The notes under the pieces: generated by a model | The model's input: only the letters and a program-made list of their open reading frames with translations | Database searches by the model: none | Told to the model about the DNA's origin: nothing | Origin: Chara braunii | Lineage: Eukaryota; Streptophyta; Charophyceae; Charales; Characeae | NCBI GenBank assembly: GCA_003427395.1 | Contig: BFEA01000464.1 | Coordinates: 839,554 to 867,798, forward strand | Direction: 5' to 3' | DNA length: 28,245 nt | Program-made: the position numbers and the translations under genes | In this document: positions 1 to 10,400 of the stretch, piece by piece | Layout of the letters: each line of letters begins with the position of its first letter | How positions within the stretch are numbered: the stretch's first letter is position 1

Positions 1-108
1 CGAAAGTCGAGTCTGGATCAAATGTCACCAAGCTCTGTATCTCTTCTCTCATAGTCTGCAGATGCACTGAAGTCAGAAGTGAGAGGGAGAGAAGAGATGG
101 TGAACTGG

Positions 109-143
109 GAAGAAGAAGAAGAAGAAGAACTCTCTCTCTCTCT
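109..143. repeat. (GAA)n and (TC)n microsatellites
   Basis: A run of seven GAA units passes directly into about seven TC units. A second TC run lies at 252-270. These are simple sequence repeats with no coding meaning. Confidence 0.9.
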
Positions 144-288
144 GTTGCGAACCAACATCTAACCTGTGATGTTGGCGCTGTGCTGCAGGTACCTCGAAGA
201 TGAAGCTGGAGCAACGGCGCTGCAGGTAGGTACCTCTGGCCTCCGCCCAAGCTCTCTCTCTCTCTCTCTCTAGTACTAACTAGCTATG

Positions 289-412
289 GCGCCCAGCGCT
301 GGAGACTACAACTACCTACTGCGCCCAGCGCTGAAGACTACAAGCTCACGCTACTACTCTACAGTGCAGCGCTCCCTCCAGAGTGCTGCTCCCGAATCCT
401 GAAGACTACAAC
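289..412. repeat. Short degenerate direct repeats
   Basis: The unit GCGCCCAGCGCT followed by GRAGACTACAA occurs at 289-310 and 321-342, and its second half (CTGAAGACTACAAC) recurs at 399-412. The spacing is irregular, so this is a decayed tandem array or part of a repetitive LTR. I see no gene in 1-600 beyond these repeats and the microsatellites. Confidence 0.7.
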
Positions 413-629
413 TGTCGAACTTCCTACCTCGGAAGTGCCTGGGAAGTCCTATGTACTACCTCGGCCTGCCTCCTGACTGCAGGAGGGCGAGCAGGCCGGG
501 GAGGCAGCTCTTGCCAATGCCGAAGTGTGTCAAGGGCTGGCGTGCAGCAGCTTCCTCGAGGCTGGCGTGGGAACAGTCATAAAATAGGTTGTTCCCCAAA
601 ACCCTAGTTTGGTGCCTGCGTTTCAGGGC

Positions 630-651
630 CGGTCGTTCTGATGAACGACCG
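630..651. repeat. Perfect 9-bp hairpin
   Basis: CGGTCGTTC at 630-638 and GAACGACCG at 643-651 are exact reverse complements around a TGAT loop. It lies in the presumed LTR, where it could fold in the transcript. A related word (AACGACC) recurs at about 705. Confidence 0.8.
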
Positions 652-750
652 AATATGGCCCTTCGTTTTAGGCTAAAAAGGTTGTTGCCAGTTTTAGTTT
701 GAAACGACCAGGGATAGGCCCTGAACCGACAGGGGGCCTGTAAGCCCTGG

Positions 751-860
751 ATTTCAGGCTTTCGGCCTGAAATTCAGGCTTTCGGCCTGAAGTTTAAGCT
801 TTTAGCCTGGACGGATGCAAGCCTGCAAAATGGCCGTCGGGCCTGCAAAATGGCCCGTGT
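751..860. repeat. 20-bp-period tandem array
   Basis: Units at 751, 771 and 791 share the pattern NNTTCAGGCTTTCGGCCTGA with increasing drift. Units at 821 and 841 share GCCTGCAAAATGGCC with the same 20-bp period. The first three units each contain CAGGC-TTTCG-GCCTG, a 5-bp hairpin. The array sits just beyond the polypurine tract, inside the presumed LTR. Confidence 0.8.
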
Positions 861-879
861 GTGCACGCGCTGCATGTAA

Positions 880-892
880 CCCCCCCCCCTCC
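880..892 (-). promoter_or_regulatory. Polypurine tract of the gypsy element
   Basis: The minus strand reads GGAGGGGGGGGGG immediately after the TAA stop of the pol remnant (893-895). A purine run between the end of pol and the 3' LTR is the usual primer for plus-strand DNA synthesis in LTR retrotransposons. Position and composition both fit, so the LTR should begin at about 879. Confidence 0.65.
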
Positions 893-1620
893 TTATGAAG
901 TCAAGTCGGGGCGAGGGTGAAGCCGCCAGTCTGAAGGTGGAACCTGGACGCGGGCGCGGCGTGGAGCCGAAGAATCCGGCTTGCCTTGCATCGTGCGTTC
1001 GTAGCGTGCGAGAACGTCTGGAGCTATTGCTTGCAGTTCCGCAAGGGTCAACCAACGATCAGCTCGATGAGTGCAGTAAGCAAAATGCACCAGATACTCG
1101 GTTGGCTTGTTGTCGTAGCGTCGTTGGGAGATGATGTCGCCGACCTCCTGAAAACCATCCATAGAAGGTGGATCCTGCGTACGTCTCCCGGGAAAATCAT
1201 CATGTTCTGCANGCGTGTACAGAGCCAATTTGGAACAATGAAAAACTGGTTAGACGGGCAAGTGGCTAGGCACCTGAATCGTGAAGGACGGCCCCTCAGG
1301 TGTGTCCCCAGCGGGCTCGATGATCGGCCAAGGCCCCATCCATTTCGGAAGGAGCTTCCGAGAGATGTCCTCTTCAAGGCTGAATTCCGCTGCTGAAACC
1401 CAGACAAGGTCTCCGGCGCGGAATGGACAAGGAAGACGCTGGCGATTTGCGTATTGGCGCATGCGCTGTTGCGTCCTCTATATCTGGTCGCGTGCCTTGA
1501 CAAGAAGCTCTTGCATCCGACGNAAGAAAAGAAGATGGTCGTCGCTCTCGGTCGTGCGTGGAGTAATCGTGTCCAACGGTGACGTGCCCCACCAGAGTGC
1601 CCACAGGATTCAATGAGCCC
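893..1620 (-). pseudogene. Ty3/gypsy pol 3' end: integrase C-terminus plus chromodomain
   Basis: One minus-strand frame runs from about 1610 to the TAA at 893. It contains an integrase-tail segment (TPRTTESDDHL, then RMQELLVKARDQI), the GDLVWV box and LLPKWMGPWPI with a following PSHLPV (1462-1250), then PVFHCSKLALYT. A chromodomain follows (about 1150-995; EVGDIISQRRY, YLVHFAY, RWLTLAEL, APDVLARYE). In chromoviruses this domain steers integration towards chromatin marks. The frame is broken by a TAG after DQI (about 1490) and a TAA after SHLPV (1250), where a residue before PVFH is expected. Two ambiguous bases (N at 1212 and 1523) lie inside. The 5' side stops at about 1620, where LINE A begins. 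Catalytic integrase, RT and gag are absent, so the copy is dead. Confidence 0.85.
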
Positions 1621-3475
1621 TTCTATCTTCGCTTTTGCTCCAGGTGGGTGTGGACAATCAGCCAGGCGTCTGTTGGCAGACAGCGATGAGCAATCTGCCA
1701 CTGCAAGGAAGCAGTTTTGTCCAGTCTTGCCTTGTTTTCTCCAAACCATTTAATCGGCATCAGGAGGGATCTGTCCATGTTTGAGTGTCTGGCCCATCTG
1801 TCTATAATTATATCCTTAATCACTTTTTTTGGTCAGAGCATCTTATGCATGGAACGAACGACAGAGTATGCAGATGAAATTTCTTGCCGGGTGCCCTCCT
1901 TGGCCTCCGCACAGGTTGCCATTGCCACTCTCCTGGGTCTATGACTAGCTCATGGATGGGTGTTTGGTGCTGGAATACCCTGATTTCCTCTCCTTCCCCC
2001 AACACTCATACCCTGAACAATGCTGAACCCTCCCGCCACTCAAAGGGGTTGTGGGAGCTCAGGAGCCGGTTCCCTACACTTATCCCACCCAATCCCCCTC
2101 TTGCAAGGTAGGCCCTTTCTTGAGCAGCCTATACCAGGCCAGATGGATTGCCTCTAATATTGATTTTTAATGTTTCTCTATGTGGTGGCAGTACCACAGT
2201 TTATCTCGAAGCTGAGCATTTGTCCTCCAATCCTTTCTTTCATGATCCCATAGGTGCCCTACCCGGAGCACCCCTTGTTTGACCCATCCTTTCCACGGTG
2301 TCGCCGAGCTGCATAGTACCTGACCATGGTGTGGGGTAATCCACTGGTTTCCAAAAAGAGGTTGTCGGTACACCTCTTCCCATGGATCCAGTGCTGGCTT
2401 CTTAGGGAGGGGGAGTTTGCGCAACTTTTCAGGAGTGTGGGCAAGAACGTTTCCACTGGTTGGCCTTGGAATCCGCGCGGGATCGACCGGTAGCGATCTT
2501 CCAACCACGTGAGGGGATGTTCTTCCGGCGGTGCAGGCGGGGCCAGACGAGCTATGTGTTCAAGAACCAGGGCCCTCCAAGGGATATTGGTGGAAAGGAT
2601 CAATTTTTTAAGCTACTTCAGACGAAGAGCCTTGACCTGCGTCGATGGGTCAATAATGCGTAAGCCCCCAACTCGTTTCGGTTGGATGACCGACTCCCAT
2701 GCCACTTGGATAATCGCATTTACACGCTCGTCATCGTCTCACCATAAAAAAGGTCGCTGCTTAAGATTTTAGGGGATTGGAAGGCCGCATTGCTTAATGG
2801 CCAGAGAACTGATTTATACCATAGGGTGGAAAAAAACACGTAGTAAAGTGTTCGTGCCCTACCAAGGATAAATATATGTTTATTGCGCGAGTTAGTCAGT
2901 TTGGTGAAGGTTGGGGCGCTTATCCAATTGTCATTGGAGGGTGAACGCCCCTGGGCCGTCATGGAGACCCCCAGGACGTGGACTAGAGCCTCATGGGGGA
3001 GGCAGAGGATTGCAGGGGAGTCTGGTGGGCGCCCCCTCGATGGTGGATCCACCAGCCTTGTGTTCTGCTTCCCCAGTTCACTGTCATGTCGGACGCTGAG
3101 GCAAATTTGTCCATTAATTGTTTAACCTCTTCCATATTCTATTGTGTTGCGTCTACCATGATGGTGAGGTCGTCCGCGAATAATGAGCATACCGGAATGA
3201 CCTCCTGGGGGACCCGTGCAATATGGATTCGTGTGATGTCCTTATTGGCTCGAAGGTTCAAGTTGGCGGACAAGGCCTCCATGATGAGGAGAAAGAGAAA
3301 GGGGGCAATGGGGTCGCCTTGGCGTACCGACCTTGTCAGCCGAATTGGAGGGGTCAGGGTCCCATAATTTGTACTCTTGTGGTCGCGTTTATCTTTACAT
3401 GTCAGCCTGTGGCAAATCCATGTGAACGCTGTGACGCCCAACCTCACGCCCAGCGCGACTTCCTGATCGGAGTGT
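1621..3475 (-). pseudogene. LINE A: 5'-truncated L1-type ORF2 relic
   Basis: Read on the minus strand, the RT palm comes first (3447-3139: RLTRSVRQGDPIAPFLF, then the catalytic LFADDLTIMVDA). Next are RT thumb-like segments (3052-2720; ILGRARTLYYVFFSTLWYK, SVLWPLS), a connection region (2603-2167; RQPLFGNQWIT, WKGWVKQGVLRVGHLWD) and the start of the zf-RVT region (1823-1623; DRWARHSN, SLQWQIAHRCLPTDAWLI). The same blocks occur in the same order in LINE D, so the two belong to one family. Frames change near 2400, 2700 and 3080, so nothing is translatable. The 5' end stops within RT, just past the position of motif A. The 3' end stops at the gypsy junction with no poly(A), which suggests deletion or recombination rather than a clean insertion. 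Confidence 0.85.
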
Positions 3476-4239
3476 GGTGTGGGCCTGGAAGTGCGAAAAG
3501 GGGTGTGCCAAGGATTTTTGGGAAAGTGGGGGGGGGGGTGGAGTCCCAGGTGAGAACTTAGATCTCCTGTGGCAGAGTTTTTCGGGGGTACGGGTGCAAT
3601 TTGGCAGAGAGGGCGGACCGCTTTCGGTCATAAAGCAGATGGCATGCGCAGGTCATTCAAGGCTGCTCGATCTGTCCGTTTTGATGACGGCGATTCGTCG
3701 AAAGGTCCATTCGGGGTGGGTGTGATCTTGATGAGTCCGGTCGTCGGTTGTCGCCACGTGGCGCCGGTCGTCGCGCGTTCGGGTTGGGCCCTCGGGTTCC
3801 CGGGGCTCTTTGGTTGCTGCGTCGTCGGCAATTTCCGCAGGGCGTGCGGGGCCAGTATGGGGCTATGGCGTTCCACGGGACGACCTTGAGTTGATGGTAC
3901 GGGAGGAGAAGACGGAAGGGAGGGAAGTTAGTGGAGATAACAACAAAACCGGGGGAAATAAAGTAGTGGGTGTGGTATGAAGTGGGGAAATCAGAGCACT
4001 GGGGATCGCTGGTTGTGGCACAGTGAAACTCCCTTGGACACAGTCGATTCTCTGTTAGGCAGGGGAACCTCTGTTGGAGGCACTCTTCTATCCAAGGGGT
4101 GAAGTATTCCGGGTCCCACGACGAATCTGAGCTCCCGGAGCGTGTCATTATGTCATCGTAGGGCCGTGAAATTCCTAAGGGTGTGTCTTTGTCGGTTGCG
4201 ATCACCTCATGTGAGTACGCGTAAGCCGCGCGAGTTGAA
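3476..4239. other. Anonymous DNA with one unrecognised 221-codon frame
   Basis: No domain is recognisable here. The longest open frame runs on the minus strand from 4322 to 3657; its last 70 codons are rich in Arg, Pro and Asn. It has no recognisable motif, its start lies inside a palindromic repeat, and frames of this length occur by chance in DNA of this composition. I do not call it a gene. A run of ten G lies near 3528-3538. Confidence 0.5.
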
Positions 4240-4384
4240 TCGCACTTACACGTGTTCACACGGGATGATTGCTTCGTCGCCGATGCAGGATGGTCACATC
4301 CAATCAAGCAATATCCCCGCAATCATTAGCCTTTTCATGCGAAGGTGGTTGTGAATCGACGCGCGTGGACACGTGTAAGTGCGC
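4240..4384. repeat. Inverted repeat carrying ACACGTGT (G-box) in each arm
   Basis: The left arm (4240-4262) and right arm (4362-4384) are inverted copies over 23 bp with four mismatches; each contains the palindrome ACACGTGT. The match continues weakly outward: GTGAGTACGCG upstream, and a further TCGCACTTGCGCGCG unit at about 4402-4416. The CACGTG core is the plant G-box bound by bZIP and bHLH factors. No gene start is visible beside it, so it may equally be the remnant of an inverted-repeat transposon. Confidence 0.7.
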
Positions 4385-5930
4385 AGATCAGATCGCACTT
4401 GCGCGCGTCCCTGCGAAACGTTCGCTGGTTTCTGGGCAAACAGCTACCCGACCATCTAATCACTCCGTAATTTCCGAGCATGCAAGATGCAACAATCACA
4501 ACAACTTAATCAAGGGATAAACAAGAACAGAAATAGTATTGATGACTACGCAGAATTCATACCCTACTCATTAGTGCATCAAGACGATAAGCAAAGGCAA
4601 AGATCATGCGTAAGGAAAGCAAACGGACACGACATCCATTCATGCAGCATAACACACAATCATCAGAGATTGAAATCGCAAAAAAAACGAGTGTGGGCGA
4701 AAGAAAACCAAACCAAGATTCCAAAAACAAAAATGGGCAAATAGCCCTGATCCGAAATCAAAATTTATATACACCAGCAGAGAGGGAGAAAAAACAAAAG
4801 AAACAGCAAATCCGCGTCCATCAACCTCAGCTCCCTCTTTCTCTCTCTCTCTCTCTCCAATGCGGACAGTCCGTCGTCGCGCACCAACCCACGAAGTCGT
4901 CATCCCGCTTAGTCCTCCCGCACTCGTCAGGTTCGCCCACGCCCACAGTCCGTCGTGGCAAGCGTCAACCCCGCCCGCTTGGCACCACCTCGTCGGGTCG
5001 CCCGACTCCCACTTCAACTCACCTCTTACTTCGCTCATGATCCGACCCTCACTGATTGCGCTACCCCGAGCTTCCAACAACTGGTTTAAGAGAGTTAACT
5101 AATCGAGCAGCCGGAATTTATAGCGTGCATGCATGCGCGAGAAACACGGAATTACAAGCACTTAGAAGGAAGATCAGGAGAGGGAGCGCCTATGTTCTGC
5201 ATGATGGCCTGATCGCGGCGTGGGGGACGTAGCCTCTCTCCACACATCAACCCGAGCATGCAGTTCGCGGGGTGGCTAGACACAGCAAGAGAAAGCGAGA
5301 GCGGGAAAGACGAAACATAAGAAGACAGGATACAGTTACAATGGCGCCCGCTCAAAATTACAGTTACACACCCGATTAAAGGCGCCAACTAACCGGAGTT
5401 TCGTTGCAGCCGAATGAAGAAGCGCGTAAACAAAAAGTGATGCGCGGCAAAAGAAAATCCTAATTGCAAAAATTTCTAAGTTCCTATCCAATACAGCGAC
5501 GCTCCCAAAAGTGGGACCCCTCCGACAAATCTAAGTGAAAGTTGTCAAACGGACGTCTGGTGGACACAATATCCCAGAAATACTTCAATGCGTATGCAGA
5601 CATATTTTCGGTGTGTGCGGCTTCCCACGTGTCTATTTTAAACGGGTGGGTTAGTTCTTTAATTAATGGTTTAGTCTGTTTGAGGATAATAAGGAACGAA
5701 ATGTTAGCTTCATCATAAAGTCATACCCAATTAGTTTGAGTCATTTCCAACCATACTTACACGCACACTTCGTGCATGTGGTTCCCAACGTGCAACACAT
5801 GAGCCCAACCAATCTCGTGCGGCGCATGACGTGTGCGAGGAACGACCCGTCACCCCCCTCCGAAAGAAAAAGAAGGTCAGGGGTCGAAACGGTGCGTTTG
5901 AGGTCCCCCGCTTAAATTCTAAGCGGGATG
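4385..5930. other. Anonymous intergenic DNA
   Basis: I recognise no coding sequence or RNA gene here. There is a (CT)n microsatellite at about 4838-4858, an AT-rich TTTATATAC word near 4764, and a GCATGCATGC palindrome near 5127. The CT tract with a nearby TATA-like word is promoter-like in plants, but no convincing reading frame follows on either side. Confidence 0.6.
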
Positions 5931-6358
5931 ATTTTTTTTTTGTAGGAGTGCTACCTCACCTCGCTCCTCCTCCCCTTCCTCGTCCTCCATGTCTCCTCCT
6001 CCCTTCTCCTTTTCGTCTTCTCTGACTCATTCTCCTCCTCCTACCCTTCCTAATCCTCCTTGTCTCCTCCTCCTCCTTGTACTTCCTCGTTTTCCATGCC
6101 TCCTCGTCTCCTCCCCTTATTTGTGTCCTCGCCTTCCTTGCCGTCCATACCTCCTCCTCCTCCCACTCGTCCTCATCCTCCTGCCCTTCCTCTTTTCTCT
6201 CCGCCCATCCCTTCTCCTCCCCCAACTCTCCTCTTCCTCCTCCTCCTCACTATCCTTGTTGTCCTCCTCATCCACTTCAATATCCCCCTCTACTTGTCAT
6301 ATCCCCATCTTCTCATCATACGCCCCCCCATTACCCCCTCCCTCCCCCCCACAAAAAC
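5931..6358. repeat. Polypyrimidine tract, about 430 bp
   Basis: The plus strand is almost entirely C and T in CCTCCT-like units from 5950 to 6358, after a run of T at 5931-5941. The open frames on both strands here (Pro/Ser-rich on plus, Glu/Arg-rich on minus) are products of this low complexity, not genes. Confidence 0.9.
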
Positions 6359-6389
6359 AACCTTGCACGATTTCGCACAGGCACCCCCC

Positions 6390-6428
6390 CGCACGAAACT
6401 TTACACGAAACTCCGCACGAATGTGCGG
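6390..6428. repeat. CACGAAACT repeats ending in a hairpin
   Basis: The word CACGAAACT is repeated at about 6392 and 6404, and a partial unit follows. The end forms a perfect hairpin: CCGCAC (6413-6418), a GAAT loop, and GTGCGG (6423-6428). Function unknown. Confidence 0.55.
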
Positions 6429-6479
6429 CTTGTGTGGTTGCAAGTATGATTCCAACCAATCAGACTCCTTGTGTAATTC

Positions 6480-7422
6480 GAGCGTTTCTAACTGACACAG
6501 GGTTCCCTTCCTCTTTTAAGACCAATAATAGTTCAAGAAGGGGTCGATATTCATATGAGCCTTAGCCATTTCCACTTCTTTTCTGCACTTGATCTCTTTT
6601 CAATCACTGGAGGAAACTTTCATTCGTGAAAAAACAATCAGGGTTTCTCTCACTGTTCCCATCCCGACCTCTTCCCAGTGATCCTCAGAGACGAACAAGC
6701 AGTTGGCCTCTTGCCATTTTTTCATTTAGGTACTAACCCATGCTGACACTCCCTTATCTTTCAAATGTGCAACATTGAGGCGAAAGGGAGGTCTTGCTTT
6801 TTGGAATATGTTTCTCACAATTATATCTACGACCACCGGATAATGGTCTAGGATAGGGGATACAACACAATATGAGAGTATACACCGATCCCATAATACC
6901 CCTCTCAAAACTGAAAAGTCCAGTCTGCGACAAGGTTGGGGGGAAGTTTCAGAGGAATGAGGACCTTTCCATGTGTACCCGTGGTCATCCAGAAATGAAA
7001 TTTACTCGATCTCCGTAGACTACAGGGCCATAAATAGTCATCACTGCCCATTCTTCAATATTTATCACAAGCTTGGTCCAGGCCCAACGACCACCTGGGT
7101 CTGCGTATTGATCAATAATAACACACTCGAGATCTTTATGGATAAGTAGGGTTACTCCTCCTTTTGTCCCATGGGTCGGGGCCCATATTTGTGGTTCCGA
7201 CCACCAGCCTTGAATGTCCATGAGTTTCTCTGTATTGAGTTTCATCTCTTTTAGTCCGATAAAGTGTGCATTTAAGGACTGGAATGTTCACAAGAGTCTT
7301 GCACGTACTTGTCTAATAGGTGAGTCTCCCAAGCCTTTTATGTTCCAATTCACCGTTCTAACAATGTTTTCCTCTTTGGGTGTAGTCGTCACTGCAATCG
7401 ACGAGATATACAATGATTCATC
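6480..7422 (-). pseudogene. LINE C: endonuclease part of ORF2
   Basis: On the minus strand the order is the start of an APE-type endonuclease (about 7370-7310; VNWNIKGLGDSPIRQVRA), then KGGVTLLIHKDLE and the beta-strand VMTIYGP (7245-6985), then DHYPVVVDI with the catalytic Asp-His pair (about 6860-6825). Next come NVAHLKDKGVSAW and a linker towards RT (to about 6480). The segment that should hold GDFN lies near 6985-6910 and is missing, apparently by internal deletion. Several stops interrupt the frame. Its 5' side ends at the LINE B poly(A), which suggests that LINE B inserted into it. Its RT part is absent, as polypyrimidine DNA follows. Confidence 0.75.
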
Positions 7423-7443
7423 TTTTTTTTTTTTTTTTTTTTT
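7423..7443 (-). other. LINE B poly(A) tail
   Basis: About 20 T on the plus strand form the A tail of LINE B on the minus strand, followed at once by LINE C sequence. The left flank reads ACAATGATTCATC; I could not find a matching target-site duplicate at the other end. Confidence 0.75.
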
Positions 7444-10400
7444 CCTTTCAGTCCAAAACAACAAGTTGCCCTGCCCTGCAGAAAAAGTGTAAGCAGTTGA
7501 CAATCACTCCCCTTCTCCACCAACCACTGCAAATCAACCATAGAAAGTTGTGAACGAGAAAATAGATCTTCAAAACAATTTAGAGATCTAAGGAAAGATC
7601 CTGGCTGCAGCGCGAACCAATCTCAAAAGCGGAGATGGAAGATCCTTTTGAGAGATTCCTCCATCCCTTCCCCACCTTGTCACTCTACATTACCCAAACC
7701 CTTCCCTTAAGTTTCCCCCATCCATTTCAAGATAAAAAATTGAATTGTTTTTTGTACATCATTCTTTTGATATAATTTCAGAAGTCTGGTTTTAGTTTTT
7801 TTCCACTGTGCTCTTATCTTAGTCTGAATAAATTGAACAATTATTTCTGAGATTTTTTCCACTTCCAAGGCTATGTTATCTCTTGCTAGGACACAATGTT
7901 TATACCAAAGGGCCCATAATACAGCCTTTCTGCCTATAGTAAACAAATTATACTCAAACTCATAAAGTTCGAAGCTATAGATTCCCAATAGCCCAACAAT
8001 GTAACGCGCCATTTCAATGGCCAATGTATCCCAGTCAGACTCCTCCAAGTGTTATCCCACCATTGCCATAATAGGACCGGACTCGGACACTGCACAAAAA
8101 TGTGTTCAATAGTTTCACAAATTTTCCTATTAGGGAAAGTCGTATGACAAGACTTACACCATGGGGAAGCTAAACCTCTTTGTTCTAGACTTGAATGATT
8201 AATGAGCCAGTCATTTGTCGGCAAACACGGGTGAATAATCTTTCATTGGAGGGAGACAAATTTAGCGGGTCTTTGTTTTAAGTTGTTAAAAGAATTTCAT
8301 ATTTTTAAGAGTATTACTGTCAATATTCAAGTGTCTAGACCACCGTTCTTGCACAATTGCTGCTACATCCACCCTTGGTCTGAGAAGACGATATGCCGCC
8401 TTAACCATCATGCATTGTAGAGTTCTTAATTTTTCATTCTTACTAGTCTTCTAGACCTACTCATCCGGGTCCATCGGGAGATCTGGAATAGGATAATGAG
8501 GATGGTACGCTTTTTAGTTTTTCGTTGAAGAGTAGCACACCACACGAATCCTGTGAAGGTCCCGAAACGAGAAAAACTTTACCTGATTATTTTGGGATGG
8601 GTGTAAGAAAAAATGTTTAGTCGTCTTACAAATACTCACAATAGCCCCTTCTGAGTAAATGTGAACGATCTGACTCACCTCCCATTGTTCTGAACCAATT
8701 CCTGCTACCCAATATCCCTCTTTGAATAAGATGTTTTTCCTTCGCGTTCTAACCCAATATAAGAGAATAGAGAAGATAATTTGCTTTAAATTGTAGGAAA
8801 GTTGGTGGGCATATCTGAACCTACCTCTTAACTGCTCCACTGTTAACCAGTTCCTGTTTTTTGTGTTTCATATATCTTTGATCCTTAACACTCTTCTTTT
8901 AACCCATAAGGACCATGGAGGATCGAAACTTTTGAAAAATACATCATTCTGATTAGAGATCCATCTGTTGCCAAAGAGGGGTTGCCTGATGACCTCCTCA
9001 TAACGGGAGGGGAAAGGTCTATTAGGTAGAGGTAAACTGCGCCATATTTTTAATAAAGATACTCATAAGTTATCCAACAATAAATTTCTTCTAGATACTT
9101 CCCCCAAACTCTTTTCTCTAGACTGTGCCTTTGCCGTTGGAATGCTCCAAAATAAATCTTCAACCCATGTGAGAGGGTGAATATCCTCTATGGTTTGTGG
9201 CGCCAATCTATGAGTTTGTTCCAGAGCCATAGGTTGTCAGGGCTTATTATTGGAAAAAATCAATCATTTTAACCATAGGAGTGTTAGCGACTGACAATGT
9301 AGGGACGAATCAAGAAGTCATAATCCGCCTCTGATTTTGGGCTGGATAAGGGAAAGTCATGTCACTCTAGGGATAACATATTTTTAACTCATGGTTGCCT
9401 CTCCATAAAAATGTCGCCACTTGCTTTTGTAGTCTCTTTGTGCTTGACTTAATGATCGTCCATAAGGCGGATTTGTACCATATAAATGCCAAGGCCATAT
9501 TGTTAATAATCAATGCTCTTCCAATCAAACAAGTTTGTTGGTTTTTCCATTAATTCATTTTTTCAATCACTGGATGAGAAATTCAATCGTCATTCGATAT
9601 CGGTTTGCCTAGTGCCGTAAGAGAGACTCCCAACAACCTCACATAAGCTTCTAATGGAAGCCACTTCACTCTTGGATATTCTAGGGGACGCACTCCGTTT
9701 GAATGAATTTATCACCTGTGCATTTTATTTCCCCAACTGATCATCATATCCGACACATCTGAGAAACGATCCATTAATGCCTTAATCTCTTTCATAATGA
9801 AGGTCGAGACCTCCATGAGTATAGTAAGATCATCCGCAAAAGCAATTGGGATTGCATCGTCGGGAATCCCCGAGATTTGAAGTTGTTTAAGATTATGATT
9901 GACCCTAAGATTTGCTCTCAATGCTTTCATGATTATTACAAACTAAAATGAGGCTAAAAGATCCTCTTGCTTTACCGACCATTGAAGACGAAATGGTGGT
10001 GAGAGAAGATCATTTACCTGAATCCTTGTAGAAACATTTGTATCGAAAATCCTTATCCATTAACGCAAATTTAGTCCAAAATTTATTTTATTGAGACATG
10101 CATCCAAAAATTTTCAGTCTACATGATCATAGGTTTTTTCAAAGTCTATGAACACTATTGTCGCGTTTTGATTAGACTGGCGAGAAAGTTTTACCATTTT
10201 ATTGATTAAAAGAATATTTTCTTCGATATGTCTTCCCTTTATGAACCCGGTCTGAAAGGGATGTATAATGTTCGTCATTACAGGAATGAGACAATTAGCT
10301 AAGGTCTTGGATAACATCTTGTATACCACTGATAGAAGAGTTATCGGCCTATAATTCCCGATGTTTGTTTTATCTCCTTTCATATACAGAAATGTGAGGA

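Larger units (their letters stand above)
600..879 (-). mobile_element. Probable 3' LTR part of the Ty3/gypsy element
   Basis: On the minus strand this stretch lies directly after the polypurine tract and the end of pol, which is where the 3' LTR of a Ty3/gypsy element belongs. It is rich in short repeats: a 20-bp-period array (751-860) and a perfect hairpin (630-651). I could not find the far LTR end or a target duplication, and a second LTR is not in the window, so the left limit is arbitrary. Confidence 0.4.

Noticed and set aside
638-655. CTGATGA followed by ACGACC and GAA, a possible hammerhead core
   Set aside because: Stem II cannot form because the 5' half is missing. The same bases make a better 9-bp hairpin with the upstream CGGTCGTTC.
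3657-4322. Minus-strand frame of 221 codons
   Set aside because: No recognisable domain, biased composition at the end, start inside a palindromic repeat. A chance frame is more likely than a gene.
4640-5080. Minus-strand frame of 146 codons with hydrophobic end
   Set aside because: No motif, crosses a CT microsatellite and AT-rich DNA, no supporting context.
5989-6495. Plus-strand Pro/Ser-rich frames up to 168 codons
   Set aside because: Produced by the polypyrimidine tract, with several overlapping frames open at once.
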